Shown one piece after another: positions 37,264 through 50,500 of a stretch of 64,000 nt of DNA; position 1 is the first letter of the stretch; each line of letters starts with the position of its first letter. The translations under genes were made by a program, and so were the position numbers. Source of the stretch: Eremophila alpestris peregrina (taxonomy: Eukaryota; Chordata; Aves; Passeriformes; Alaudidae); contig WMCF01000025.1 in NCBI GenBank assembly GCA_009792885.1, forward strand, positions 4,195,899 through 4,259,898, given 5' to 3'. The notes under the pieces are model-generated. The model saw nothing but the letters and a program-made list of their open reading frames with translations, had not been told where the DNA came from and made no database searches.

Positions 37264-40200
37264 TTTATTATGGGTAGCTAAAAACCGTGAAGTGTTTAGC
37301 AGAACGTATTTTTCTTTCTGTTCTCTGTGTGTCTCCAGTTCATCCACTTCCTTATTATACCAGGTTTAACTGCATTTATTTTCTCAAATTGTCTAAAGCT
37401 CAGACACTCTTGTCCTACTGAAAAAAGCTCAAGTCTGCACACAATTTCAAGATGTACAAATTGGTACAAATTAGCCCTGGATGATGCTCAAACTGCTCTT
37501 ACTTAATTTTGGAGAATCCTTTCTCACATGGTGACTGCCAAATATGATATGCTTGTTTGTGAATTAGTTTCTATTTATTTTGAACTTGCAATTTTTATTG
37601 ATTGTCATAATGCCTTTTCATGCGGTTGTAAGAGTAAGGGGAAATATATTCATGGCATAATCCAAAATTCAATTTCGACTCTTTTAAGAGCCACTTTTAT
37701 CCTTTAACTTTGAAGGCCCTTAGGCCTTAATATGTATAGTAATTGAACATATGCTCTATTTAGACTACATAAATATAAATTCATATGTACTCTTTGATGT
37801 CACTGAAACGTTCTTACTGGTCCTATTGCCCAGTTAGAAAATTATTTATTTAGTAAACTGTTTATGGAATGTTTCATAAACTTCTTGATGAGATTTTCTG
37901 GAATTTTGAATACCAACGATTTAAAACTTCTCTTTGTTATTGCCATCTCCTAATCAGCAGTGCACATTTCAAAAACCAAAGTTACCAAGACTAAGCCTCA
38001 GAATTAATTTCATGGGAACATTTCTGTAAACCACTATAAAACTTCAACATTGTAATTGTTCTGCTGTTGTTCAGCTTTGTGCATTCATGTTCATGTATTT
38101 TTAATATGTTTGCTAATGTCTTTTTTCTTATATGGTGTCTGAACAACTACTAGCTGCTGCTTGTTTTGATTGTGTATCATTTTCATGAGTAATTATGATC
38201 TAAAGTTCCTCTCTCTCTTTGGCAGTAAATGGTTTTTCAAGCAGAAGAGTAACCAGCATGAATTCAGTGAGCTGGCTCTCTCTCATTTGGTAATTATATT
38301 CCATGTGCTTTTTGTTTTTCATTGCACATAGGTAGCTGAAATTTACACTGTTTTTATCTCTATATAAAACTTTATATACATTATATCATTATTGTCTGTG
38401 TATTGTCCAGGAATGCTCAGCTTCATCTTGCCAGTACAGCTACTAATCTTAGTGTAACAGAGGTAATTCTCCAGAGGTTTGTGCACCTCTATATTGCAGG
38501 ACATTCTTCCTTAAAACAGTCTGAAAACAGAAAATTGAATGACTTTACGTTTCTGATCTTGCAATACTTATGAAACTTCTGTTTATGCATGAAAGGTTAT
38601 GGTATCAAAGTGCTTATGGTCTGCCCAAAGAAATTGTATTATGAGTCACTGATCTTTGTATCCAGAATTGAATAGTTTTTTAATAAAAAAACTATTGAGT
38701 GGGATTGCTGTTGATAGTGGTGGCACTCTGTTTATTGAAAGATAAACCAAACCATTTTCAAGGCATCAGTGTTGGTTTTGAGATTGCACCATGAGAAATG
38801 AAACACATCTCATTAGAGAGTTAAATGTTACAGAAAATGGCAATTCTATTCGATTCTAAATTCACAAATTATTTCTAGGTGAGAGACTTACCCAGCCTTC
38901 AGCAGTGAAGAATTGCAGTGTGTATTCTGAAGGACTTAAAACACACTTTGCATAATTTGGAATGGAAATTGTCCTACATTAAAACTTTCACCTATCCTTT
39001 AAATTTCTTCCAGGCTAACAGTTCTATAGACATCAAGATTCATAAATTCTGATGTGTATGTTTCTGCATACTTGCAATTCAGTTAGAACATGCTTCTTCA
39101 ATCCCAAATTAAAGAGTAAAATCCAGTCTTTCTGAATGCACTTTAGGTGGTTTTTAGGCTTGCAACTGAAAGAGGTTAACCATCTTGACTTTATCTGCTA
39201 CACCTTTATATGGAAATGTTTAAATCTCTCCCTCAAATAAACGCAACCCTAAGAGCCTAAACATTATTGTATTGTGATTATGATACTTAGTTATCTTAAT
39301 TGATTTATCATCACTGATGAGCTCTCCATCAGTGGTAACTCAAGATTTTTGTGCATCAAAGAACTTGTTGACCTGTGTTTACAGGTTTGATACCTTACTG
39401 TGCAGTGGCCTCTCTGGTGTTGACAGCTGAGTGGCATGAGAGAAAGAATAGGAGGAGAAAGAAGGAAGAGAAAATGAGGAATGCGGGAGACTTCCTTCTT
39501 ATCATACTTCTTTTCCAAAGTATGTAAATGGTTTGATTTTCTTTGAAGTTAAGCTGTATTTTGCTCTACTTCCCTAAGCACTGGATTTGGAAATTGTATA
39601 CAGGGGTTTGTAGGGAGACAAGCTTTGGTATTTGCTGTGGCTTTGATTTCCACTGTGTGCACAACATTCTGTTGTATAGTTGGAGCATGTGCAACTATTA
39701 TCAGTCATTATTTTGTTTCTTAAGGTGACATCTAAGAAATTGCATGAGCCAAGGTTATAGTTTAATCAGTGTGTGAAACACAGGTGGTAGTGCATGCTCT
39801 TAACCAAAATTCTTTGCTTTTAGTAGTAAAATAAAAGGGATCAGAAATAATGGAAGGTCCTGCAGTAATCTAAAATAATATGTGTATATTATTCTACAAG
39901 TTTGCCTAAGCTAATAAGTTACCTCTGACTCTTTGTGACGTTAAATCCTATATTAGTAAGAAAACGTTCACAGATTTTTTTTCTTTGAAAGAATATCTTC
40001 AAAATGCTTATTATTTCCTATGATATTATGTAGAAGGATGTAATATTAAGCAGAAGATATTTAAACTGCTATGAGAGTAATTATTTGGAAAAATTACATA
40101 GGTCCTGTTTAAGGAAATAGGTTTTTTTTGAAAATGTAGAGATTTAGTACACTACTTACATGGGTTGCTATAACAAACAAATCTGCTTCCTTCCCATTTT

Positions 40201-40270
40201 AATGACAAGGGATATTTTCTCTTACTTTGAAGTATACTGTGGTTTTAACCAATTGTATTAAATTCATTAG

Positions 40271-40741
40271 TGTCTGTCCTGTTTCTGGCCAGGATAGGAT
40301 AAATTTTTAGTAGCCAGGAGGTGGCATGGCTGGGAGAAAGAAGTCATCTTATAACACCTCATGCCTTGCCAGGGGAAGGGACTCTCTTCAAGTAAGGAGC
40401 TCCTTTTGGTTGACAAAACTTGGTAAAGGGAGCCACCCAGTATTGTCTATTGTTGCTTGGGTTCTTTTTTTTCTGTGTGAATTTTCTTATATTCTCTGTC
40501 ATTAGTATTGTTGCTGTTACTGGTTTTTCTCTTATTTCATTTCTCTTTTCAGTAAATTGTTCTTTTCTTAACCCATGATCTTTGCCTTCTTAGCCTTCAA
40601 TTCTGTTGCAGAGAATGTTGCAGTAGGAAGGTGGAGAGGAAAACAGGAGAGCAAGAAAAAGAGACAGGAATGTGCATTTGGAGAGTCTTGGTGGGTGCAC
40701 TGAATTGGGGAATATTATTGCCAAACCATGAAAATGTCACA
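40271..40741 (+). mobile_element. Endogenous retrovirus LTR (solo)
   Basis: It opens with TGTCTGTCCTGTTTCTGGCC, a diverged form of the common avian LTR start TGTCCTGGTTTTGGCTGG, then AGGATAGGATAAATTTTTAG. The middle has GCCACCCAGTATTGTCTATTG. The R/U5 region has CATTAGTATTGTTGCTG, TTTCAGTAAATTGTTC and CTTAACCCATGATCTTTGCC. It ends CCAAACCATGAAAATGTCACA, close to the expected TTAAACCA...ACA end. Length about 470 bases. No internal retroviral sequence adjoins it, so it is a solo LTR or a deletion remnant. A partial relative lies about 3.7 kb upstream in the same orientation. No convincing target-site duplication is visible. Confidence 0.8.
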
Positions 40742-43700
40742 GTATTGACAGAAAGTAGGCTTTCTGGTCAGTAAGGTCTAAGGCAATAATGTTAAAAGGT
40801 GTCTTTTCACTGGCTTTCAAAAATTTTTTGTATGGTTAGAAGCAATAAAAGTTTAATAAGCTAGGATGCCAGAGAACAATAGAACCTGTACCAGCCTGTG
40901 TGATATATTGTACAGACATAGATTACTTAAGGTTTATCTTCAGACCTGTGAGAATGTAAAAGGTTCTTTGTCAGTTAAGGATCTTAGGAAAATAAACAGA
41001 CACAAACCAACGCCACCAACAAAAACATGGTTTTGCAGTTTGTTCCATCTAATCTAGTTTTGACAATATTGCGCTGGAAGTGGATTTTTTTTATTCTTTT
41101 AATGAATGCATAGGGAGCAAAATAGAACTCCATTACTCATGTAAAACAACCCCAAACTGCAGCAGTATGCACTTGATGTCTTAGAGAAAATTCAAAACCT
41201 TTCACTACCTTGTAGTTTTTTGATGTGTGACTGAAACAATTTTGTTTGTAGCAGTCTCATTCCAGTGTCTGGAAACAATTGCTGACAGATAGGTGACAGC
41301 AGTGTATTTGACAGGAGATGTGAATTTGTAAATTCACACCTGAAATAAATTCCTGAACCATATTTGCAAGAACAGTTTTACATCTGAAATTGTTCTATAG
41401 AAGCTGTCAGACTGCAGGACTCAGTGATGATTTACATAAACACATTTTTTGCTTTAAAAAGATATTCAAAAAATACAGCCCTGCACACGATATCAAGATA
41501 CCCACCCAATTAAAATAATTGGCTAATTATAATTAGATTAGGGAGACCTGGAAGACTGGTTCACAAAAAGGATTGGATGAATTAAATATGTTCTGGCTAA
41601 TCAGATGTCCACACAAACATTATCTTAAATCTAGAGGAAGGCAGATAATTAGTTAAGGATAAGAAAATAAATCTTGCTAGTTAAAATAATTCAATGTTCA
41701 GTCTAAGTAACAAATGATTTCCCTGGACTGAAGAATTAACTGTGGGAAGCAGTGGGATCAAAATATCCTGTGTATTTAAAATTAGAATCCATAACATACG
41801 TAAAAGCAGTCCTGTGCTGGGATGAAGGCAACCAACATGATGCTGAGGGTAATCAAAGTAGTGCCTATTGAATTTTTTTACTTGTTGGATTGGTTTTAGA
41901 AAAAGATCCTGATCATTTTTTGGCATGGGAAATGGCTAAAAGTGAAAAACCTGTTAATCTTGCGCTCAGGTTTAATGTATTTCCTCATATCACACCTATT
42001 ATATGTGCAATGTGTTTTTATACACAAAACCAGAATCAATGCTGTAGGATACGGTGTAGGGAGGAGATGTATGAAAGTCAGCTCCACAGTCATCTGTTTA
42101 GCAATAGAAGCTTTTTAGGCTGTGAGCAGTGTTGTTTTGGTACTTGCATTGCTGTGTTAGTAGATGGGATCCATATAATTCTTTAGTTCCTCATTAAAGG
42201 CTTTGATATAAAAATGTTAGTCATGAACTCAACCTATCTCCCCATCTGATAGCTGAAATAGGTAAACTAGGTAAAGAGCTGGAAGGTTCAACATAGACAA
42301 AGAGAAGTAATATGCTCTGTGAACTGTAAAACTGCTCTTAAAGAACCATTGAATATTGCATCTGTGAAGAGTAGATCAGGAGTCTTCCAAAATCCAGAAG
42401 TCTGGGCTGAAAGGCTTGGTCTGCAAAAGTTTTATTTAATACCTCCTAGTCAGTCTCAATGACAGCAAGCATGGTCCAGATTCTTAAAAAATGAACCTGT
42501 GTTCCAATAGCTGCAGAAGTAGAAAAGCTTGAACTAAAATTGCAGAAAGCAACAGTGCTTTGGATAAGAAGTCAAACTGGAGTCACATGTGCACAAATAA
42601 GACAACCACTCACATTAAATAGGTCAGAGGAATATAAATTCACCTTGCCATACTGTATAATTGATAATACATATTGTTTCAGGCTATACTAATTTTATAT
42701 AGTTATGACTAGTAACTCATTATATCTAGATTAGAGAGTACTCCTTTATAAAGAGATTATTTGTATTTAATGTGCACTGATTAATCATGTTGCTGTATCT
42801 ATTTTTAGAATAATTAGATGCCTCATAAAGAAGTTAATTATCTGGCATAAAAAAATACAAACTTCTGATGTGCTATAGGAGAGAAGGGTTTTTTTTATAT
42901 TAAACTAGATTTGTTCTGAAGATTTACTGTGCAGAGAATACCAATGGTGCTAATCCTGACTGTTTTTTTCTCAGTCATGAATGATGGTAACTATACAAGA
43001 TTTGATATGTAGAATTCTGTAACATTACTGCATAATTATTCGCATTCTGGATTTGTTCTATAGTGAAGAGTTCACCAAGAGAAAGAGTTCAGGTACTTGC
43101 ACGTTGTCATTTGTTTCATTTGTCCAACCAGAGCATCACAACAAAAAGCAGAACTAGACTGAGGGTGTCATCTTAGTACCATGGCAATCACTATGAAAAA
43201 GGAAGGCAGACTCCCTGAAAACTTGTACTGATTTGTCCCTAGATTACAGTGTTTTTATTACTTACAATCTGAAGGGTGTAGGGGCTGCTTTTCCCCCTCC
43301 TGCATTGACTGGGTTTGACAATTTGAATGTATAATTAAGCCATCCTTGGCTTCCTTTTGGAATCTTGGATGCTTGTTCCTATCAGATAGGCAGTAGTTCT
43401 TCTGTTTCCTGTAAATCCCAACTCTAAACTACTCCTTTCTCCAGTAACATGGTAAATATCCTTCTTCCTATCTTTTATCCTGTATGATTTGCACTAGAGT
43501 CTTAAAAAATATGGAGGTCAGTTCTAGCAATTCTAGTTACTGTTGTTTGGCTGTTTTTATGAGCAAACATGAAAGCAGGGTAGGGAAAAAAAAAACCACT
43601 CTAAACACCCTTTCTCTGGGAAAAGGGAGTTTATAGAAAAATGAAGTTTAGCAGCAGAGATACAGCAGCATCTTCTCCAGAGAGTAGTAATATCATCTAC

Positions 43701-44009
43701 AGCTATCATCTAATAATTTAATAATTGTGCCTTATCACTTGCTGACCATACTTGCAATGTTACACTTGCAGTTACAATTCACTTTTGTTTTGGTTTTACT
43801 AGTGATTACTGTATAATAATATATACAGGCTTAATTCTATGAACCAGAGTAGAGTACTTCAAAGTACATATGGTGTGTTCTATGATGCTAAACTTTGAAA
43901 AAGTGAGAAAAATAAGAACCCAAATAATTAATTAATCTCCAGCTTTTGCAAGTAACCTGAGATTTGACTAATAACAGCAATTGCTTATCATAAGTTGCAT
44001 GACAGGATT
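40742..44009. other. Unique noncoding sequence, possible conserved element
   Basis: No gene recognised. Bases 41280-41680 are non-repetitive and contain two small perfect palindromic motifs: a 9-base inverted repeat at 41319-41338 and CTAATTATAATTAG at 41523-41536. Homeodomain proteins commonly bind TAATTA-type sites. Bases 41890-42186 are open for 98 codons without a known domain. Confidence 0.55.
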
Positions 44010-44930
44010 TTTCATACAATTATAGTCTTTAGGTTGGAAAAGGCCTTTAAGATCATCAAGTCCAGCTATCAACAAACCACCACCCTCGTGTTCACCATTA
44101 AGCCGTGTCCATTAGTGCCCGATCCACAGGTTTTTTGAGCACTTCAAGAATGATGGTGACTCCAACCACTTTTCTCGACAGCCTGTTCCAGTACTTGATA
44201 ACCATTTTGGTGAAGAAACTCAATATCCCATCTAAACCTTCCTGGGCACATCTTGAGGCCATTTCTTCTTGTCCAACCACTTGTTATCTGGGAAATGAAA
44301 CTGGTCCCATTTCACTAGAACCTCCTTTCAGGTGGTTGTAGAGATAAAGTCTCCCCTAGCCTGGTTTTCTCCAGGCTAAACAGCCCCAGCTCCCTCCATC
44401 ACTCCTCACTGGACTTATGCTTTAGACCCTTCACCAGCTCTGTTGCCCTTCTCTGGACTCACTCCAGCACCTCAATGTCCTTCTTGTATTGAGGGGCCCA
44501 GAACTGGACACAGCACTCAGGGTGCACCCTTCGCAGTGCCAGCTACAGGGGACAATCACTGCCCTGGTCCCACTGGTGACATTATTCCTGATAAAAGCAA
44601 GGCTGTCATTGGCATTCTTGTCCACCTGGGTACAGGTTGGATTATGTTCAGCCACTGCTGACTAGCATCCGCAGGTCCTTTTCTACCCGGCATATTCCTG
44701 GCCACTCTGCCCTCAGCCTTTAGTGCTGTAGTTGTAGTTGTTGTGACCCAAGGGCAGGATGTGGCACTAGGATTTGTTGAAGGCACTCAGTGCCACCTTG
44801 AATATGGCATTTAGGCCATTGGTCTCATCCCATTGTTCCAGCTTGTCCAGAGCCTTTCTGCCTTCCAGGAGATCAACGCTTTCTGGGCCCAGCCATCCAA
44901 CCAGTGAGGTACTGCACTTCTCTCATGGTG
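44010..44930 (-). mobile_element. CR1 LINE, 3' part, about 0.9 kb
   Basis: This is the longest CR1 copy in the window. On the plus strand it starts with the complement of the 3' terminus (TTTAGGTTGGAAAAGGCC, TTTAAGATCATCAAGTCC). It continues through CCTGTTCCAGTACTTG, CCAGGCTAAACAGCCCCAGC, TTGCCCTTCTCTGGACTCAC, CCAGAACTGGACACAGCACTC, CAGGTCCTTTTCTACCCGGC, TTGTTGTGACCCAAG and CTTGTCCAGAGCC to GCCCAGCCATCCAACCAG. The order is collinear with known avian CR1 copies. The 5' end is truncated and the copy is interrupted by small indels, so no ORF2 frame survives. Open frames of 60-87 codons on both strands within it are repeat translations, not genes. Confidence 0.95.
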
Positions 44931-47266
44931 TATTAAAAATGTCAGCACAAGCACTAGCTTGTCATGTGAGCAGTGGTCAGAACATGCAGATTGTTAGATT
45001 TGACCATATCACTTGTTCAAAGACACAGGATGATTAATTGTGTAGATAAGCACATATTTCCTGCAAGTTTTTGTTATCTCAAGGAGCTACTGTTAGGTTT
45101 CATAACATGAAATCAACCTTTTTTGTCTCAGTCTTCCGTGTTCTACCATTTTCAAGAAAAGTGAAGCCTCTTCTAGACTTGTCATGTGCCCACATTTCTG
45201 AATAATGTAAATTAAACAATTTTTCTTTGTGTCCTTCCATGGATTAATAATGATTTTTTTTTAATAGGCAGGCCTCCAGATCCTTCAAACCATCAACTGA
45301 AAAATAGAAGTAGAACAGAGGAAATCAACAGTATTGACTCACAGTCCTAATATAGGATCTGTAATATGATTTTATTTGTTTGCCTTACAGTTATTGACTT
45401 ATTCCATGCATATAGAATCTGAGATCAGATTTGTAAATAATTTGAAAGTAAAAAATGTTCTTTGAGCCCTTAGAAATCCACTGTAGCAAATATTTGCACT
45501 AATCCCTGCTCTCTGCTGTCTGACAAGTGTCATTAAACAACAACAAAAAATAGACCACTTTTCCTTGTTGGGTAAGCTAAATTTACTGCTGTTTGTGATA
45601 CCAAGCAACTTGGGTATATTGAATGATGGCAGTGTTTTGAAGGTGCTAATCTACTGAGGAGGTAGGTACTGATGTTGTTAATGTCTCTCTGAGGTACATC
45701 ATGGCAGATTAACATCAGACATCTGGGAGCTGTGTTGATGACACAGCGAGGAAGAAATTATTAGCAGGGAGAGCTGTCCTTCAGCAGTGTGCATTGAGCA
45801 TTGCTCTGGTCTCTGAGGACACAGAAAAATGAGTCTTGTTTTATTATCTAAATTAGGCTATAAAATTTCTGTGCAGTTTATAAAAAAGTACTTTTTGTCC
45901 CTTAAACAACAGGGTTTAATTGGTTGTATTAAAATAAAACACTGCTGTTAGAAGCCAGCAGGTGCCTTTAATAATATCCATCAAATCATGTAAATATAAA
46001 TGGATACCCTAGGGTATGAGCTGTAATCAATTCATCAGAGATTCCCAATAATGATGCAATTAATTTGATATGGGAAAAGATATCACTTGCCTTCCAGAGC
46101 TGACGAGTTGCATTTCAGTTCATTCCCTTCTCACTTCTTCCTTCCCTCCTCTTGGCATAGCTGAGTTTTTACTCACAGCCATATGTGTCAGCCTTCCCAT
46201 CTGTCAGAGTACTGGTGCTGCCTGAAGAGACACTACACAAACACTCATATCTAAGCAGTTTAACTCGAACCGGATGCATCTTATGCACTGTTAAAACTGT
46301 ATTCAAAACTGTTTGCCCTTTATGTTGTGCTTTTCAAAAGTAACAATGCCTTTAGGAAGGAAAAAAACAACTAAGCCAAGCCAACCAACAAACTGAAGCC
46401 CCAGTGAGCAGTGCAGTTGCAAGATATATCACAGCTTTTGGTAAAGGCAACAAGAGCATGTAGGAAAATCTGATTATGTCATTTAGGTGGTAATGAGATA
46501 ATTGTTATTTCAAAGCTTATACCACAATAGCACATAAATCCAGAGACTAAACCCTAAAAATAGGATGTGATAATTGAGTACAAAATGAAGGTGTGAAGAA
46601 TTAACCCTAATCTTCTGGACAAATACAACTGCCACGTGGAGCTGTGTTATGCAGCAAGAGCTGCTATGCTAAAACAACTTGCTGTATCTGTGGTATAATA
46701 ATATATTCACGTATTCCCCAGCTGAACTAGAAGTAGGCATATACATGGCCTTAGCCAACCTTTTTTATATCAGCAGTGAGAGTGACTTTGACAGGTGAGT
46801 TGGCTGTGCTCAGCACCTTAGCAGATGTGCTCAGCACACATTAGGATCTAGCTAGTTTGTCTCTAAGAAGCAAAACACTGCTGAAAGCCACTGGAGGTTT
46901 TGCTTGACTAAGGTTTCCAAATTGGCCACTGGGTCTGGTTTCACTTGTAAAAAATGTGTCATTTTCCCCTGTATATTTCTTTTCTTCAGAAATATTCTTA
47001 GTCTAGCTAGTATTTTGTGTGCTGAATTGGAAATATTCTGAGTGAAATACGGCATGGTTTAAATTGGACAGTCTCACCTCTGCAATTGTACAGGTTTAAG
47101 AATGATGTAGAATGATTAAGTTGGTGTTAGGTGATGTGGCAGTGGGGGGTTTATTTCTCTTGTGAAGGACAGATTATAATATGCTCCCCAAAGAATTTCT
47201 TTTCTAAGGAATTCTCTTTTTATTCTTCCACCTCACAGGCCTGTTCCAGCCTTCATGGTGGTAATT
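44931..47266. other. Unique noncoding sequence, possible conserved element
   Basis: No gene recognised. Bases 45930-46140 have the even, motif-rich texture often seen in conserved noncoding elements. They include the 14-base palindrome ATACCCTAGGGTAT (46004-46017) and several AAT/ATTA motifs; this is an impression, not a test. A local TGTGCTCAGCAC duplication lies near 46806-46838. Confidence 0.5.
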
Positions 47267-47540
47267 ATCACAGAATTACAGAATGTGCTGAGTTGGAAAA
47301 GACCCATCAGGATCATTGAGTCTAACTCCTGTCCGTGCACAGGATATCCCAAGAGTGACACCATGTGCCTGAGGACATTGTCCAAACACTTCTTGTTTTT
47401 GGACAACTCTGTCATGCTGGTGCTGTGACCATTTCCCTGGCGAGCCTGTTTCAGTGTCTAACCACCCTCCGTGTGAAGAAACTTTTTTCTGATATTCAAC
47501 ATAAATCTCTCCCAAAACAGCTTCATGCCTTTCCCTTGGC
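47267..47540 (-). mobile_element. CR1 LINE 3' end fragment
   Basis: On the plus strand it reads ATCACAGAATTACAGAATGTGC, then GAGTTGGAAAAGACCCATC, AGGATCATTGAGTCTAACTCC, CCATGTGCCTGAGGACATTG, GGTGCTGTGACCATTTCC, AACCACCCTCCGTGTGAAG and CTTCATGCCTTTCCCTTGG. This is the reverse complement of a distinct CR1 3'-end type in which GTGCTGAGTTGG replaces the usual GGTTTGGGTTGG. It is about 275 bases, 5'-truncated and noncoding. Short open frames across it on both strands are artefacts of the repeat. Confidence 0.92.
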
Positions 47541-50500
47541 CATGATCACAGTTATGGAAAGCTAGAGGTTATACTTGCACAATATTTTTGTAATTTTATC
47601 ACATGCTTAACCATTGTGTTTCTGTGCAATAATAGAACCGTACAGTTATTTTTAGGATTACTGTGTTGTTTTAAACTAATCAGTAGAAGGAGACAGCTCC
47701 AAATAGTGCATTTTCAGAAGCTCTATGTCTTATAATGAGTAATGTATAAGGTGATAAGATTTGAAGTCTTTGAACCCCTCTTGTCATTTGGGAATCCATT
47801 ATTACTTCTTCACCAAGCAATAAACTGGATTGGTTTTCATTTTTTCTGCCTGAATTAAGCTATGAACAAAAGGTAATTGAAAGTTCATTGCCAGATGGAT
47901 TGCCTTTGAATGTTCCCAGATCAAGAGATACAGCCTGTTTCTAGCTAAAAGTAGAAGGAATATTTTTAGTGAAGTTTTGTAATAGTTGGAAGAAAATGTC
48001 CAACAATTTACCTAAATAGTAATAACAGTGAGTGAAATAAGCGCCAGTAAGAATCAGACAGTATGGTGTATTTATAAAAATCCACAAAGTAAGATTTGAC
48101 ATCTCCTGGATAGCTTTGCTAAATGTCGATATGAATAGTCCACTCATAATGTCCAATATGCTGATCAGATTTCTTGTTACAGCTCTTGAAAGGCCCATGC
48201 CCTTTTCTTCTGGCTCAGCTCCAGGGCAGCAGGTCCTGTACCAGTGCTAATGCAGGACAGATCATTGGTTGCAGAAAAATTATCTTCCAGAAGCATCACA
48301 TCTATCATTGTGTCTTGATCTGTGAAGTTGTTTTCAGTCCCATCACTCTCTGGAGACTCTTTTCTCTGTGTGCATCTTTTGAAGGTGGAATTGGTTTTCA
48401 GGCCCTCAGCTAGTATTTTTTTTTTTTATAGGGAAGTTGTTTAAATGCTAGTTTATAGATGATAAATAAATAAATAACCACACTACATCAGACTAAATAA
48501 ATTGTTGGTTTTTATGAGAACTTGCTCTTACCTTGGATATGAACTTTGTGGTACTTGAAAGAGTTTTTTTATCACAATATGCAAATATTTAAAATCAAGT
48601 TTTCTGCAAGGTAAAGTTGCCTGCATGCACTTCTTCTTAGACATTCTTGCATTGAGAACCTGACTTTCCCCTACATTATTTTTCTGAATGAATGTACATT
48701 TACTTGTGTCCAGAAGGTTTATTTTAGCCTGTTACCCAAGAGTCTGATCACACAGCTTTGGAGAGCAGTGAGTGCCCTTGCACCCATTGCTTATGCTACC
48801 TGAAGATGACTTCATAAATAGAGCTGTACTGTTCCTCTTCTTTTTCATTGGCTTAACTGCTCCCTAAAACATTTTATTTTGATTATAATGTATGCTGTTT
48901 TACTTGGCTCCAAGCTTAACTAAAATGTGCTAGTTGGGTTTCTTTCTCACTCCTATCTCATTCCTAGTTTCTCAGCTCCTATCTCATGAGGATTTAACAC
49001 TTTTCTCCTAACCTCACAGGCTGTGAGATGCATTAGTGCATTAGGGTCATGCAGCTACCTACATAAGTGTTAGATAAATCAGAATATGTCTTCACAAAGT
49101 CCTCTTACGCTTATTTGAATTTTGGAAGTGTTGTGAAGGGAGAGAGAGAAGACAGTAGTCAGGAGAAAAGTTTTTTTACCAGGTCTGCCTACAGATTAAG
49201 GTGAAATGGATGAATCTTAACATGGCAGTTTTCAGAATTAGAAATGACAAAGACTTCTTTAGATCTAGCAAGAATCTTTACTTCTCTGGGAATTTTGGAT
49301 CAGTTTCAGCTATTGTTGCTGGCTTTCTTTATCTAAAGAGATGATTTTCTCATAATTTAAACATAAGGTGCCAGAACAATTTTTCTTCAATGATTTCATC
49401 TTCAGTAGAAATATTTTCCTGTGGAAAATAGTGCACAGAATATCTTCATGCTTGAAAACTAAGGAACAAAATAAATAAACTTTTAAAAAACCCACAGCCC
49501 ACAATGCTTCAGAACTATTGAGCACTTTCAGGTTTACATATATCTAATCATAGATAGTTGTTATTTTTACAATATATCCAATCCCAACATGATCTGTGTG
49601 GAAATACATATTTTTCCCAGTGTCCTGAACTTTTTCAAAATCAAGGCCAAGGAAATTAAAAAAACCCCTTCAAAATCGCCCTAAATCAGAGCTTTCTGGT
49701 TGAGAGTTCTAATGAACTCAATATATTAGAACTCATAGCAGGACAGAAGAGAAAGCAAAGCTATTGGCAGATACAGCTGGGAGTTTTACCTCAATGTGTC
49801 AGGTTAACATCACCCTGTGAATGATAATGGATTAAACCTGAAGCTGGGAAATGCTGTAATCTCTCTTGTGACTGGGAAATCAAGAAGGAAAAACTGCATT
49901 GCTGATGTAAACCAGGCAGTCTAACAGCTTTTACTGTTGGCAGAAAACTCATTCTCACACCCAGGAGGTGTCTGGGAGCTGACAGCATCTGTGTCAGGTC
50001 AGGTATTTCACAGTTCTGTATGTTTCCTTTATTGTGGTATTGCTAAGTGTTTTGAAAAGTTTCAGCAACCTATTTCTTGACTAAAGGATTCATATATTCA
50101 TGGTTAATAAAATCATAAAGGCCACAGAGAGCTAAAATAGTTTCCAACAGAAAGAATACAGAGCACCAGATGATACAGGTTTAATGTTCATAACAAACTG
50201 ATAGTAGTTGTTTGTTAATTTACACATAGCTTTTAAGTAACCTCTACAACCCTTTGCTTATTGTTGATACTTAGGACTTACGAAAAACAAACAGATAATT
50301 TCCTAAAATAAGGAATCTACAAGTTTTCTTCCTGTGCTGACTAACACATTGCTTCTGGCTCAAGATTTTACTGAGCTGCAAATCTGACGGTATTCATAGG
50401 GAATAGCAATGCCTGCTTTCTTTCTTTGTTCCCAAACTCCTGCCTAGCCATTTTCTACTGACCACTGCTGGAGACCAAGTACTGGGATAAGCATGTCTTT

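Larger units (their letters stand above)
36646..40270. other. Noncoding sequence between two related LTR copies
   Basis: Contains a hairpin (36699-36736), a C13 run (37251-37263), a purine-rich tract (about 39438-39480) and an exon-like segment (38226-38289). There is no retroviral reading frame, no clear primer-binding site after the left LTR and no polypurine tract just before the right one. It therefore does not look like the inside of a provirus. No gene recognised. Confidence 0.6.

Noticed and set aside
36646..40270. Interior of a provirus between the two related LTR copies
   Set aside because: No retroviral frame, primer-binding site or polypurine tract is visible.
44098..45037. Several open frames of 60-87 codons on both strands
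   Set aside because: They are almost wholly inside the minus-strand CR1 copy at 44010-44930 and are repeat translations.
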